DNA from: JANQEA01 sp964530075
GTDB lineage: Bacteria > Bipolaricaulota > Bipolaricaulia > UBA7950 > UBA9294
Length of the DNA: 27,488 bases
Direction: 5' to 3'
Assembly (NCBI GenBank): GCA_964530075.1
Contig: CAZGXU010000028.1
Span: 1-27,488 of the forward strand
Shown: in pieces, positions 14,816-22,774 of the stretch
How the letters are laid out: the number at the start of each line of letters is the position of its first letter
Numbering within the stretch: the stretch's first letter is position 1
The notes under the pieces: model-generated
Told to the model about the DNA's origin: nothing
What the model saw: only the letters and a program-made list of their open reading frames with translations
The model's database searches: none
Made by a program: the position numbers and the translations under genes

Positions 14816-16186
14816 CTAGCCCGCTTGAGCCGGTGCGTGTCCGACCTGCATCTGCCGGAGCTTGCGGATCTGGAGGATCAAAAGCGGTGTGACGACGACG
14901 GCCGAGGCGAAGTCGGCGATCGGGAACGCCATCCAGACGCCCGTCGTCTTGAAGAGGGCCGACAGGACCAGAACGCTCGGGATGATCAGGACCATGTCCC
15001 GCAGCAGGGAGACCGCAAGGGCCTTGCCCGCGTGCCCCAGCGCCTGGTAGAGCCCCCCGACGATCGCCTGCAGCGCGAGAAGCGGGATCACCATCACGAT
15101 GATCCGAAGCGCCCTGGCCCCCTCGGAGAGAAGGCGCGGATCCGGGCTGAACACCGAGAGGAATCCCCTCGGGACGAGGAGGAACAGCGCCCAGAAGATG
15201 CCGGCCAGCGTCATCGCGGACGTCAGCGCGTAGCGGATCGTCGCGACGACACGACGGTAGTTTCGGGCCCCGTAGTTGTATCCGTAGATCGGCTGCGCGC
15301 CGTCGACGACCCCGAAGACGGGCATCCGGGAGAACATGACGATCCGGTTGACGACGCTGAAGATGGCGATCGGGAGGTCGCCGCCGACCGCGCCCAAGGC
15401 GCGGTTGATCACGACGGTCGAGACGCTCGCGGCGAAGATGCCGACGAACGAAGCGGCTCCGACACTGAGAATCGCCCGCGCCGTCCGCGCGCTCAACGCG
15501 AAGCTTCGAAGGCGGAGCCGGACGCCCGCGTTCCTCCTCAGCATGTTGTAGACGTAGTAGACGACCCCGGCCCCGGAGGAGATCACCGTGGCCCATGCGG
15601 CGCCGGCGACCCCCAGGCGCAACCCGAAGATGAAGATCGGGTCGAGCCCGATGTTCAAGACGCCACTGACGATCAGCGGCACGGTGGCGCGGGCCGCGTC
15701 GCCCTGTGCACGAACCGTGGACGCGAAGATGGACGCCATGACGATCGTGAACGCTCCACCGAGGATCACCGAGATGTACGAGAGCGCGTGAGGAAGGATC
15801 ACCGAGGTAGCGCCGGCGAACACCGCCAGACGGACCCGATTCAGGAGGCCGACGGCGGCGATGACCGCGCTGACGATCACGCCGAGGGTGATCGTGTTGC
15901 CGAGCGTCTTCTCGGCGAGCGGCTTGTTCTCCTGCCCGAGCGCTCGGGAGAGGAGCGACGCACCGCCTACGCCTACCAGCTGCCCGATTCCGATGATCAA
16001 TAGCAGGATCGGAAACGCGACGCCAATCCCGGCGATGGCGAGGGTTCCCGCGCCGTGCCCGACGAAGATCGCGTCCACGACGTTGTAGAACGCCAGCACG
16101 CCGAGGGAGACGATCGAAGGCGTCGCCAATCGGAAGATCAGTTTGCGGATCGGCTCCGTCCCCAACGCCGCCGTTCGATCCGACAT
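14816..16186 (-). CDS. MATE-family multidrug/Na+ (H+) antiporter
   Basis: The 456-residue integral membrane protein has about twelve hydrophobic segments in two homologous halves. Family marks include the N-terminal LIFRLATPSIVSLGVLAFYN with VDAIFVGHGAGTLAIAGIG, the internal RAQGDAARATVPLIVSGVLN, and in the second half GVVDGAQPIYGYNYGARNYR. MATE proteins export cationic drugs or metabolites using a Na+ or H+ gradient. The frame is open to 16276, but the ATG at 16184-16186 (MSDRTAALGTEPIRKL) gives the family's usual length and follows a GGAGGGGGA stretch. It lies 193 bases downstream of citrate synthase on the same strand. A shared transcript is possible but not shown. The substrate is unknown. 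Confidence 0.93.
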   Translation of the reverse strand: MSDRTAALGTEPIRKLIFRLATPSIVSLGVLAFYNVVDAIFVGHGAGTLAIAGIGVAFPILLLIIGIGQLVGVGGASLLSRALGQENKPLAEKTLGNTITLGVIVSAVIAAVGLLNRVRLAVFAGATSVILPHALSYISVILGGAFTIVMASIFASTVRAQGDAARATVPLIVSGVLNIGLDPIFIFGLRLGVAGAAWATVISSGAGVVYYVYNMLRRNAGVRLRLRSFALSARTARAILSVGAASFVGIFAASVSTVVINRALGAVGGDLPIAIFSVVNRIVMFSRMPVFGVVDGAQPIYGYNYGARNYRRVVATIRYALTSAMTLAGIFWALFLLVPRGFLSVFSPDPRLLSEGARALRIIVMVIPLLALQAIVGGLYQALGHAGKALAVSLLRDMVLIIPSVLVLSALFKTTGVWMAFPIADFASAVVVTPLLILQIRKLRQMQVGHAPAQAG

Positions 16187-16379
16187 CCCCGTTCCCCCTC
16201 CAGTGCAGCCCGGCGCGCCCGCCGCTCCTGTTCGAGCCGCGTCGCGATAGCGCCGGAGCTCTTTCCACCACGCCAACTATCCGTGCCCTTCAACGAATAC
16301 TCCCGCGATTATCCAGGCTCAGGTCTCCTCAAGCGAGGCCGCGTGTCGCAGGGATAGGGGTCAGATCCGATTCCCGGAC

Positions 16380-17531
16380 TCAGCTCCGCTCGCCGATCGG
16401 CATCGCGACTCTGTCCCGCGGCCCGACGTAGTCCGACGTCGGTCGGATGAGCCGGTTGTCGGCGTACTGCTCGCGGATGTGCGCCAGCCAGCCGGCGGTG
16501 CGCGCGCAGGCGAAGATCGCCGTGAAGTACGGCTTGGGGATCCCGAGCGCGTGCTGCACGATCCCCGAGTAGAAGTCGACGTTGGGATAGATCCCCTTCT
16601 TCTCCATCACGAGCTGCTCGACCCGCTCGGCCCGCGCCGCGAGGTCCGCCAGATCGGCGCGCTGGCAGAGGTGCAACGCGTGCTTGCGGAGCAACCGGGC
16701 CCGTGGATCCTCGGTCTTGTAGACGCGATGGCCGAAGCCCATGATGCGCTGGCCGGCGTTCAGCATCCCGTCGATGTACGACTCGATGGCCTCGATGTCG
16801 TCGACCTGCTCGAAGATATCGATCGCCCGCTCGTTGGCGCCACCGTGAAGCGGCCCCTTGAGCGTCCCCAGGCCGCTCGTCAGGGCGGCGTGCATGTCGG
16901 ACAAGGTGCTTGCGGTGACGCGCGCTGCGAACGTCGAGGCGTTGAGCCCGTGCTCCAGATGGAGCATCAGCAGGAGCTCGAACGCCGAGCGCTCCTCTTC
17001 GCTGGGGCTCCGGCCGCGCAGCATGTAGAGGAAGTTGGCGCCGAAGCCGAGCTTCGTGTCGGCGCTGAGCACCGGCAGGCCGTTGCGGACGCGGTGCATG
17101 TCGGCCACCAACGTGATCGTCTGGGCAAGAAGCCGAACGGCCTTGCGCGAGCAGGCTTCATCGGAGCGGTCGTCCGCGTCCGGATCGTACATCCCCAGGG
17201 CGGAGACGGCGGTCCTCAGGAGGTCCATCGGGTGCGCGCTCGGCGGGGCGAGCTTGATCATCTCGATCACCTGCGAGGGGAGCCTCATCTCCGCGACCAG
17301 ACGCGTGCGGAACCGATCCAGTTCCGCCTGCGTCGGCAGGTCCCCGTTCCATAACAGGTAGACGGCCTCCGCGAACGACGCATGCGCGGCCAGTTCACGA
17401 ATTTCGTATCCGGCGTAGATGAGCCGTCCGCCGGTCCCATCGACGTAGCTGATCTTGGTCCTTCCGGCGACCACGTTCTCCAGCCCTCGGGTCGCCACGA
17501 CGCGTTCGATTGTTCCGGTCTCGTTGTTCAT
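16380..17531 (-). CDS. gltA: Citrate synthase (type II / small dimeric form)
   Basis: The 383-residue enzyme condenses acetyl-CoA and oxaloacetate to citrate at the entry to the TCA cycle. Catalytic and substrate residues are visible: HLEHGLNAST (His194), KGPLHGGANERA (His229), MGFGHRVYK (His268) and YPNVDFYSG (Asp319). The length matches the Gram-positive/archaeal-like class, whose members may also be 2-methylcitrate synthases, so the substrate is not certain; no prp genes are nearby. The ATG at 17529-17531 follows AAGGGAA. The frame remains open to 17675, which would add 48 residues with no family resemblance, and that stretch holds a terminator-like hairpin. The promoter is about 250 bases upstream, leaving a long leader. 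Confidence 0.93.
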   Translation of the reverse strand: MNNETGTIERVVATRGLENVVAGRTKISYVDGTGGRLIYAGYEIRELAAHASFAEAVYLLWNGDLPTQAELDRFRTRLVAEMRLPSQVIEMIKLAPPSAHPMDLLRTAVSALGMYDPDADDRSDEACSRKAVRLLAQTITLVADMHRVRNGLPVLSADTKLGFGANFLYMLRGRSPSEEERSAFELLLMLHLEHGLNASTFAARVTASTLSDMHAALTSGLGTLKGPLHGGANERAIDIFEQVDDIEAIESYIDGMLNAGQRIMGFGHRVYKTEDPRARLLRKHALHLCQRADLADLAARAERVEQLVMEKKGIYPNVDFYSGIVQHALGIPKPYFTAIFACARTAGWLAHIREQYADNRLIRPTSDYVGPRDRVAMPIGERS

Positions 17532-17628
17532 CCGTTCCCTTTCGCTCGCCGGTTGCGGCGGCAGATCCTCGGGCGGTTGCCCGTGGGGCGTCGACCCGGT
17601 CTGTGTGTTGAACGGGCCCAACTCCTTC

Positions 17629-17661
17629 CAAAAGAAAAGACCGCAGAGCGTTTCTGCAGTC
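17629..17661 (-). terminator. Terminator-like hairpin in the citrate synthase leader
   Basis: On the minus strand GACTGCAG pairs with CTGCGGTC over 8 base pairs (one G-U) around a 7-base loop, and TTTTCTTTT follows directly. It lies about 100 bases before the citrate synthase ATG and downstream of its promoter. It could act as an attenuator for the gene or as the terminator of the upstream cysteine-cluster gene. Confidence 0.6.
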
Positions 17662-17694
17662 GCTGTGGGGCTCATTGAATCCGTCGGACGACCG

Positions 17695-17769
17695 TCAGAC
17701 GGTCAATGGCCACCGGATCGGATACGGGCGCTGCTCCCATCGGAGAAGGGCTTCCGCGATTCGATCCAT
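17695..17769 (-). CDS. 24-codon upstream ORF in the citrate synthase leader
   Basis: ATG at 17767-17769 opens a frame beginning MDRIAEALLRWEQRPY and ending at TGA 17695-17697. It starts 8 bases after the -10 box, so it would be read from the very 5' end of the transcript. Its stop lies within the palindrome GACCGT CAG ACGGTC (17690-17704), and the terminator-like hairpin follows 29 bases later. That order resembles a leader peptide of an attenuator, but no amino acid dominates. Translation is unproven. Confidence 0.3.
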   Translation of the reverse strand: MDRIAEALLRWEQRPYPIRWPLTV

Positions 17770-17777
17770 GATGGGCT

Positions 17778-17806
17778 ACTATACCGAGCGCGCCCGACTA
17801 TGACAA
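17778..17806 (-). promoter_or_regulatory. Promoter of the citrate synthase leader
   Basis: TTGTCA (17801-17806) and TATAGT (17778-17783) on the minus strand are spaced by exactly 17 bases; each matches the sigma-70 consensus at 5 of 6 positions. It lies between the upstream gene's stop (17917) and citrate synthase. Confidence 0.65.
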
Positions 17807-17916
17807 TGTCCGTTGCGGGACGGGGACGTCGTGCGAATGCCTCGCGCGAGGTGTGAGGGCGCCGCTAACAGTTGAGCCGACGGCTTCAGGAAGATCCCGC
17901 CGCGGCGCCGCGTCTC

Positions 17917-18903
17917 TCAGAGGACTCCTTCGGGCAGGTGGATGGCGAATCTGCAAAGCAAACCGCCGCGGAGGGCGGATTCGAGGACTTCGGTCCGCAG
18001 CCGTCGGCCGAAGGTCACCTCCCACGGCTTGGCGTTGAACGACGGGCAGTAGGCGCAGAACGTCGGAGAGACGTCGAGGTCGTCCCGCGGGATCGATTCC
18101 TTCACGCACGGGCAATGGCAGACGTGGTACTGCTTGGCGCGGCGGTCGGTCGCGGCGAGGTACTCGATCGCCTGGTGGGGGATCTTGGTCTCGACGATCG
18201 CGTTCCCCTCGCGGATGCCACGGCCGATCTCCGGCGTGCGCCGCACGAAGTCGATCACGCCTTCGTCGATCATCTGGTTGAAGTAGAGCGTCCCGTTCTC
18301 CGCGTGTTCGATCAGGCGGTCGAGGTGACGCGTTCCCCGGTCCTCGAGGAAGGCGTCGATGTCGCCGATCTCCTCGTAGCGCGCCTTGAAGTCGAGATAC
18401 CGCTCGTCGGGCTGGTCGCGTAGCCTGGAGCCGAGGATCCGCTCGACCGTCTCGCGATCGGCTGCGGCCTCGAGGCGCGGCATGATGACGCTCGTCGCCC
18501 GCGTCCACTCGAGCGGCGAGGTGCCGAAGACGGGAAGCTCGACGCCGGCGAAGATCTCCTGCTGCGCTTCCTCGCCGAGCTGTTCGCCGATGAAGCGGTG
18601 GAGGTTGCGGAGGATCTCGTACCCGTCGAACAGCTCGAGCACGGCGATTGTCATGGGACGGTTGTCGATCATCCCGGCGTAGTGGTAGAGGCCGACGAAC
18701 CGATTCCGTTGGTTGAGCTCCCGTTCGATCGCCCTCGCGGCGAAGGCATGGACGTCGGCCCCGTCGGCCTGCTCCAGCGTCTTCGCCGGGGACTGCGCTT
18801 CCAGGTGCTCCTCGAACCGCTCGACGCCGGACTCGCAGTCGGAGACCTGCGACTCGGTGTACCCGAATCCGTTCAGCAGATCGCGAAATGCCACTCGGTC
18901 CAT
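17917..18903 (-). CDS. Conserved-looking protein with a C-terminal cysteine cluster, function unknown
   Basis: The 328-residue soluble protein starts at ATG 18901-18903 after GGGAG. The N-terminal 100 residues are helical; a four-helix core-binding-like arrangement is suggested (FRDLLNGFGYTESQVSDCES, then RFVGLYHYAGMIDNRPMTI). The last third holds a striking cluster: YHVCHCPCVKESI and, about 20 residues on, PTFCAYCPSFNAK, followed by EVLESALRGGLLCRFAIHLP. Five closely spaced cysteines plus a histidine suggest a bound metal (zinc or Fe-S). I do not recognise a named family. It stands on the same strand as citrate synthase, but that gene has its own promoter. Loss of any one cysteine-knuckle function cannot be judged. 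Confidence 0.72.
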   Translation of the reverse strand: MDRVAFRDLLNGFGYTESQVSDCESGVERFEEHLEAQSPAKTLEQADGADVHAFAARAIERELNQRNRFVGLYHYAGMIDNRPMTIAVLELFDGYEILRNLHRFIGEQLGEEAQQEIFAGVELPVFGTSPLEWTRATSVIMPRLEAAADRETVERILGSRLRDQPDERYLDFKARYEEIGDIDAFLEDRGTRHLDRLIEHAENGTLYFNQMIDEGVIDFVRRTPEIGRGIREGNAIVETKIPHQAIEYLAATDRRAKQYHVCHCPCVKESIPRDDLDVSPTFCAYCPSFNAKPWEVTFGRRLRTEVLESALRGGLLCRFAIHLPEGVL

Positions 18904-19151
18904 GATTCACGCTCCCACGTCTTAGGGGTTTGTATAGCGTCCCCGATCGCCGTCTCGCTCGCGTTGCGCCCGAGTCGCCGAGGAAGACACGCCGGCGGAT
19001 CGCCTCTCGGCGGCCGCATCGTGGTTGAGGCGGATCGGGGTGCGGACTACCATCTCGGCCCATTGCGGAGGGACGAGGGGAACGGCGGCTCTTCGGCGGG
19101 GACGCGTGGACGTACGGCGCGACGCCATTCGGGAATCTCAGGAGGTGGACC

Positions 19152-19508
19152 TTGGACGAGAGTCAGATTGAGCTAAACGAAAACCGAAAGAAGCATCTCG
19201 ATCTCCTCGAAGAGGCCGTGAAGGCGGAGATGCCCGAGCTGGCGGACGGCGTGACCCGGGTTTGGAAGGCGGCGTACGCAGACGGGGCGCTCAGCGCCAA
19301 GGTAAAGCGTCTGATGGCGCTCGCGCTGGCTCTCGGGACGGGGTGTCGAAACTGCGTGCTGGCTCAGACGGAGCTTGCGGCCGAGCAAGGGGCGACCAAG
19401 CGGGAATTCCTCGAGGCGCTTGCGGTGGTCCTATCGATGCGGGGTACGACGGGAATCGCCGAGTCGCTCCGCGTCGTTCAGTATCTCGACGAGCACGGAA
19501 AATGGTAG
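19152..19508 (+). CDS. Carboxymuconolactone decarboxylase / AhpD-like protein
   Basis: The 118-residue protein starts with TTG at 19152, chosen because GGAGG (19141-19145) lies 6 bases ahead. The all-helical CMD domain is recognisable from KRLMALALALGTGCRNCVLA to EFLEALAVVLSMRG. The CxxC pair (Cys65, Cys68) is the redox centre of AhpD-like alkylhydroperoxidases, but the usual downstream His of CxxCxxxH is replaced by Gln (CRNCVLAQ). A thiol-redox role is therefore possible, but full AhpD chemistry is doubtful. The gene is divergent from the cysteine-cluster gene across a 248-base gap in which I see no clear site. It appears monocistronic. Confidence 0.88.
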   Translation: MDESQIELNENRKKHLDLLEEAVKAEMPELADGVTRVWKAAYADGALSAKVKRLMALALALGTGCRNCVLAQTELAAEQGATKREFLEALAVVLSMRGTTGIAESLRVVQYLDEHGKW

Positions 19509-19569
19509 ACTGCGCAGGCGGTCCGGGAACGCGAGCCTCCCTTGACATCGTGAGCGAGGTCCGGCCTGA

Positions 19570-19989
19570 GTCCTGTCCGCGCCGCCACAATCGCTTCTCC
19601 CGGCGAGAACCTCACCGTTCGCTTACACCTTCGTCACGGAGCGCCGTCACCCTCCGTCGGGCGGCTGTCGAACGCTGACTTTGCCGACTACTGGAGCGGA
19701 ACTGAACGCGTTCTCGAACGACCCGCCGAACGCGGCGCTCTCGGTCGACGCCACCGGGGACGTCATGGTCGTCGAGCTTCTCGGCGCACCTGCGGTCGCC
19801 GGGGACACGTTGACCTACGAAATCCGCGTCCTCGAAGGTTCGGTCCCGAGCTCGTTCGATGGAGCGGTTCTGTTCATCGACGCCTACCCGACGGCGGTGA
19901 ACTCGCAGATCACCGACGCCGTCACCCAGGCGTTCGTGAAGGACTCGGACGCGATCCCGACCCCGATCGACGGGCAGGTGACGGACTAG
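19570..19989 (+). pseudogene. Frameshifted relic of a secreted-protein domain
   Basis: Three stretches in two frames join into one plausible domain. SPFAYTFVTERRHP (about 19612-19650) is in frame A, SVGRLSNADFADYWSGTE (19653-19706) in the -1 frame, and LNAFSNDPPNAALSVDATGD (from about 19702) in frame A again, running to TAG at 19987-19989. The order resembles a common extracellular domain of the type TDRP...VGxLS...F...W...FxxDPPNAxLS...VxELxxP...LTYxVxVLxG...LFIDA. Two indels about 60 bases apart would explain it. A TTG at 19681 could start a 102-residue ORF, but it has no ribosome binding site. No clear 5' end with a signal peptide is seen, so the gene is probably decayed. Confidence 0.5.
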
Positions 19990-20009
19990 CGGGGAAGATC
20001 GACCCCGCT
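19988..20009 (+). terminator. GC-rich hairpin at the end of the relic ORF
   Basis: AGCGGGG and CCCCGCT pair over 7 base pairs around an 8-base loop, starting inside the stop codon. There is no U-tract, so it is only a weak terminator candidate. Confidence 0.3.
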
Positions 20010-20106
20010 CCTTGCTGCGCGAGGATCGCGAGGGCGGGGTATTCGCCCCGAGCGAGGAGCGGAAAGAACGTGCGCTTCGCCCTTGGAATGGGCCCTCGCG
20101 ACGCGG

Positions 20107-20397
20107 CTAGGCCTTCGCCTCGTACACCTCGAAGTGCTTCCGCTGCAGCGGGCCGATTGACTTGCCGGCCAGCGCCTCGTCCAGCTTGGCGCCGGTTTGC
20201 TCCATCGCTGCGAGGGCGTCCTCCTTTGTCCTCCACAACGCGAAGCCCCCGTACTCGTTGTCCTCCTCGTTCATCACGAACGTGATCGACACGAATCCCT
20301 GCATCTGCCTCATCGCGGCGACCATCTGATCGGCCAGTCGCTCCATCTCCTCACGCATGCCCGGCGGCATGGTGAACATCGTCATCGATGCGTACAC
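20107..20397 (-). CDS. ABM-domain (dimeric alpha/beta barrel) protein
   Basis: The 96-residue protein resembles the antibiotic biosynthesis monooxygenase (ABM) fold: strand MTMFTMPPG, helix REEMERLADQMVAAMRQMQG, strands FVSITFVMNEEDNEYGGFAL, then WRTKEDALAAMEQTG and a final strand KHFEVYEAKA. The family includes cofactor-free monooxygenases and haem-degrading enzymes as well as many uncharacterised small proteins, so no reaction is claimed. GTG at 20395-20397 is chosen because AAGGAGG lies just ahead; the open frame continues to 20541 without family resemblance. The region to 20591 upstream holds no recognised feature. Confidence 0.75.
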   Translation of the reverse strand: MYASMTMFTMPPGMREEMERLADQMVAAMRQMQGFVSITFVMNEEDNEYGGFALWRTKEDALAAMEQTGAKLDEALAGKSIGPLQRKHFEVYEAKA

Positions 20398-20591
20398 GAT
20401 TCCTCCTTCGTCCCCACCGATCGGCGGGCATCTTCGGCCTCGACACGGCACCGAGCGGGACCTGTATCGTGTGAGGTGGGATGAGCATGAACGCTGCGGT
20501 GTCGTGTCTCCGAGCCAGTGTAAACCGCGCTCCGCGAGCAACCAAGTCCTCCCTCGCCCGGCGATCGTCGGACAGGAGCGGTGGTGCAGGG

Positions 20592-22385
20592 CTACTCGAC
20601 GGATCCCACCCGTCGTGCCACGAAGCCGAACGGCGTCCCGTGCCAGTCCGTCGTTCCCGCGAGGATCCCCGCTTCGTGCGAGTGCAGGTAGCCGTGGAAG
20701 GTCTGAGACTCGCCCGCGAAGTGGATCTCGAACCAGATCTCCCTCGCGTTCGAGTTCGACAGCTGCCCGGAGACCGGCACGGCCGTTCCCCCTTCCGGCG
20801 TGTACGTGCCCGTGATCTGGGGAGAAGGCATGATCGCCATCAGCGGGAACTGGACGTCATCGAACTCGAGCACGCCCCGCCAGCCGTCGTGGTTCATCTC
20901 CCATCGTCCGAGGAACGAGTTCGGTCCGATCGGTCCTCCGGCGGGCGTCCCGACGAGGAGGTCGTCCTTCGTCCCGTAGAAGGCGTAGGTCTGGCCGTCG
21001 CGGTTGTCCGACATCGTTCCCGCGAGGGTCACCGGGTCCTGCGTGAAGACGTAGCCGGTGAAGTGCAGCCCCTGGCGATCGCCGTAGTCCAGGTTCGGGA
21101 CGTCCCAGTCGATCCAGAGCTCGATCCTGTGGTCGTCGATCCGTCCGTTGACGCGCCGCGCGACGCCGTCGGGTCCCCAGTAGGTCCCGAGCCGCCAGTC
21201 GTCCTCGCCGTGGAGCGCCATCGACGTGAAGAGCCCCGAGAACCGGTAGATGTCGAGCGTCCCCTTCCACCCGTCGTGATCGAGGCTCCATCGCCCGAGG
21301 AGGGCGTGATCCTGGAAGGGATACGGAGCGTCCTCCGCCGCGCTCGTGAAGTAGCCCGCCTCCCCGACGAACCCGTCTTCTACCCAATCGTAGCTCATCA
21401 GCGTGTACCCCGATTCGCCGTACCCCGCGGCGTAGCCCCACGAGTTCTTGACGATGAACACGCGGTCCGTGTGGCGGTACCCGACCATGAGCATGGCGTG
21501 GCCGCCGCAGTCGCCGCCGGTCCCCGGATCCCAGACGCCGTTCATCGGGGTCGGGTCGGCGCCGCACAGGGCGGCGCTGAAGACCACCTCGTATCCGCCG
21601 ACCATCACCGTCTCGTACCACGCCGGATCGCGGAGCGACCCCGCGGGGCAGAAGACGGCCAGCTCGGCGCGGAACCGCGCGTTCTCCAGCGCGGATTGCG
21701 GCAGGTTCACCAGATCGAGGTTGTAGTCGTCCATCGCGTCCTGGTTCGTGCCGGCGGCGCACCGGCTCGCTTCCCAATCGATGTCCGGATCGACGATGGT
21801 GGCGTACGGAAGATGGGATTCGAGCGGTAGCCGGTACCGGGTGAACAGCTGCATCTGATAGGTCAGATTCCCTCCGCCCCAGGCGCCGAGCTGGTTCTCG
21901 CGGCATGTGGCCTGCGGCTGGAGGTCCTCGGTCAGGTGGCTCATCTTCTGGAGGAGCTGGCCGAAGCGCTCCGATAGGTCGAGGTCGCTGGCGTAGATCC
22001 GGCCGTATCGGGCCTCGATCGCCGCGGTCGTCGCGAACTGAACGCAGGTCCCTCCCCACTGATCCTTGATCGACGTCTGGTAAGTCCTCAGGTCGATGGC
22101 CTCGGGCAGATCCTTCGGCTCGATCGCCGACGGACCGACAACCGGCTCCTCGGGGGCGAATCGATCGACGTACTCCTCCCAGTCGTCGAGCCGATCGAGC
22201 GGGTAGGTCCGGCCGTCCGCCAGCTTGACGACGGTGGTTCCGCCGACCTCCGCCACGCCGACGACCGTCTGATCCTCGGCCGAAGGTGGCGCGGGGGAGA
22301 GCCAGTCGCAGCCGCCGATCCACCAAGCCGAACACGCGGAGATGAGGCATGCGACGATCCAACGCTTCAGATGCCCTCGTTTCAT
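20592..22385 (-). CDS. Papain-like (C1A) cysteine protease lipoprotein with two C-terminal repeat domains
   Basis: This 597-residue exported protein begins MKRGHLKRWIVACLISACSA, followed by WWIGGC, a plausible lipobox with Cys26 as the lipidated residue. The peptidase domain (about 95-345) has the C1A active site: IKDQWGGTCVQFA (oxyanion Gln109, nucleophile Cys114), GGHAMLMVGYRH (His296) and FIVKNSWGYAAGYGESGY (Asn314). Residues 41-90 look like a short propeptide or linker. Two homologous modules follow: LLGRWSLDHDGWKGTLDIY (from 362) and FLGRWEMNHDGWRGVLEF (from 491), each about 105-115 residues and beta-rich. The ATG at 22383-22385 follows AGGAGGT. The enzyme probably acts on the cell surface or in the periplasm. 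The substrate is unknown. Confidence 0.92.
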   Translation of the reverse strand: MKRGHLKRWIVACLISACSAWWIGGCDWLSPAPPSAEDQTVVGVAEVGGTTVVKLADGRTYPLDRLDDWEEYVDRFAPEEPVVGPSAIEPKDLPEAIDLRTYQTSIKDQWGGTCVQFATTAAIEARYGRIYASDLDLSERFGQLLQKMSHLTEDLQPQATCRENQLGAWGGGNLTYQMQLFTRYRLPLESHLPYATIVDPDIDWEASRCAAGTNQDAMDDYNLDLVNLPQSALENARFRAELAVFCPAGSLRDPAWYETVMVGGYEVVFSAALCGADPTPMNGVWDPGTGGDCGGHAMLMVGYRHTDRVFIVKNSWGYAAGYGESGYTLMSYDWVEDGFVGEAGYFTSAAEDAPYPFQDHALLGRWSLDHDGWKGTLDIYRFSGLFTSMALHGEDDWRLGTYWGPDGVARRVNGRIDDHRIELWIDWDVPNLDYGDRQGLHFTGYVFTQDPVTLAGTMSDNRDGQTYAFYGTKDDLLVGTPAGGPIGPNSFLGRWEMNHDGWRGVLEFDDVQFPLMAIMPSPQITGTYTPEGGTAVPVSGQLSNSNAREIWFEIHFAGESQTFHGYLHSHEAGILAGTTDWHGTPFGFVARRVGSVE

Positions 22386-22509
22386 TCCTCCCACCTCCTG
22401 TTCGTCGAAGCGACGCTCTTCGACCACCGTAGTCCCTGCGGCCGGCGCCGGGCAAATCGCGGAATGTGCGCCTGCGTTCCCCCGCGGATCGGGGTGGAGA
22501 TAGGGTCGC

Positions 22510-22537
22510 TTGACGGGTCAGGCCGTATGGCTATACT
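22510..22537 (+). promoter_or_regulatory. Strong promoter upstream of the first GNAT gene
   Basis: TTGACG (22510-22515) and TATACT (22532-22537), each 5 of 6 consensus, are spaced by 16 bases. The message would carry a 5' leader of about 235 bases before the GNAT ATG at 22781, containing a small ORF. Confidence 0.6.
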
Positions 22538-22609
22538 GCCACGATAACCGCGCGAGGCGCCGTTCCGGCGGTCTCGCTATGCACGGAGAACGGCCGAGAG
22601 GAGGTTGCG

Positions 22610-22666
22610 ATGACCCATGATCGAACCATTGCCGCGCGACCTCGTCCGGTGTTGAGGGCTTCGTGA
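22610..22666 (+). CDS. 18-codon leader ORF
   Basis: ATG at 22610 is preceded by AGGAGG (22599-22604) at 5-base spacing, a better ribosome binding site than many genes here. The peptide reads MTHDRTIAARPRPVLRAS, then TGA (22664-22666). It is Arg-rich and ends 114 bases before the GNAT gene. Position and RBS quality suggest a regulatory leader peptide. No homologue is recognised and translation is unproven. Confidence 0.4.
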   Translation: MTHDRTIAARPRPVLRAS

Positions 22667-22673
22667 TCGATCG

Positions 22674-22774
22674 TTCGGCCTAGGCCGAGCCCCCGCAACG
22701 GACCGGCGCCGAACCCTCCTGAGAATCCGCCATCCGTTGTCGCCGGTTCTCATCGATCGGAACGGACTAAGGAG
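22674..22774 (+). promoter_or_regulatory. Structured leader with a possible anti-Shine-Dalgarno
   Basis: The palindrome TCGGCCTAGGCCGA (22674-22687) follows the leader ORF. TGAGAA-T-CCG (22720-22729) can pair with CGGTTCTCA (22744-22752) with one bulge. CTCCT (22716-22720), just before that stem, is complementary to AGGAG (22770-22774), the GNAT ribosome binding site; extended to CCTCCT it also matches the leader ORF's AGGAGG. Alternative pairings could control translation. Confidence 0.3.

Noticed and set aside
14711..16003. Plus-strand frame of 430 codons opposite the MATE gene
   Set aside because: Asp/Arg/His-rich antisense shadow of a membrane protein gene; no recognisable domain.
16340..16380. 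GGGATAGGGGTCAGATCCG followed by ATTCCCGGA, resembling REP/RAYT element ends
   Set aside because: Only a short stretch, no paired copy or hairpin found nearby; resemblance is from memory and too weak to call.
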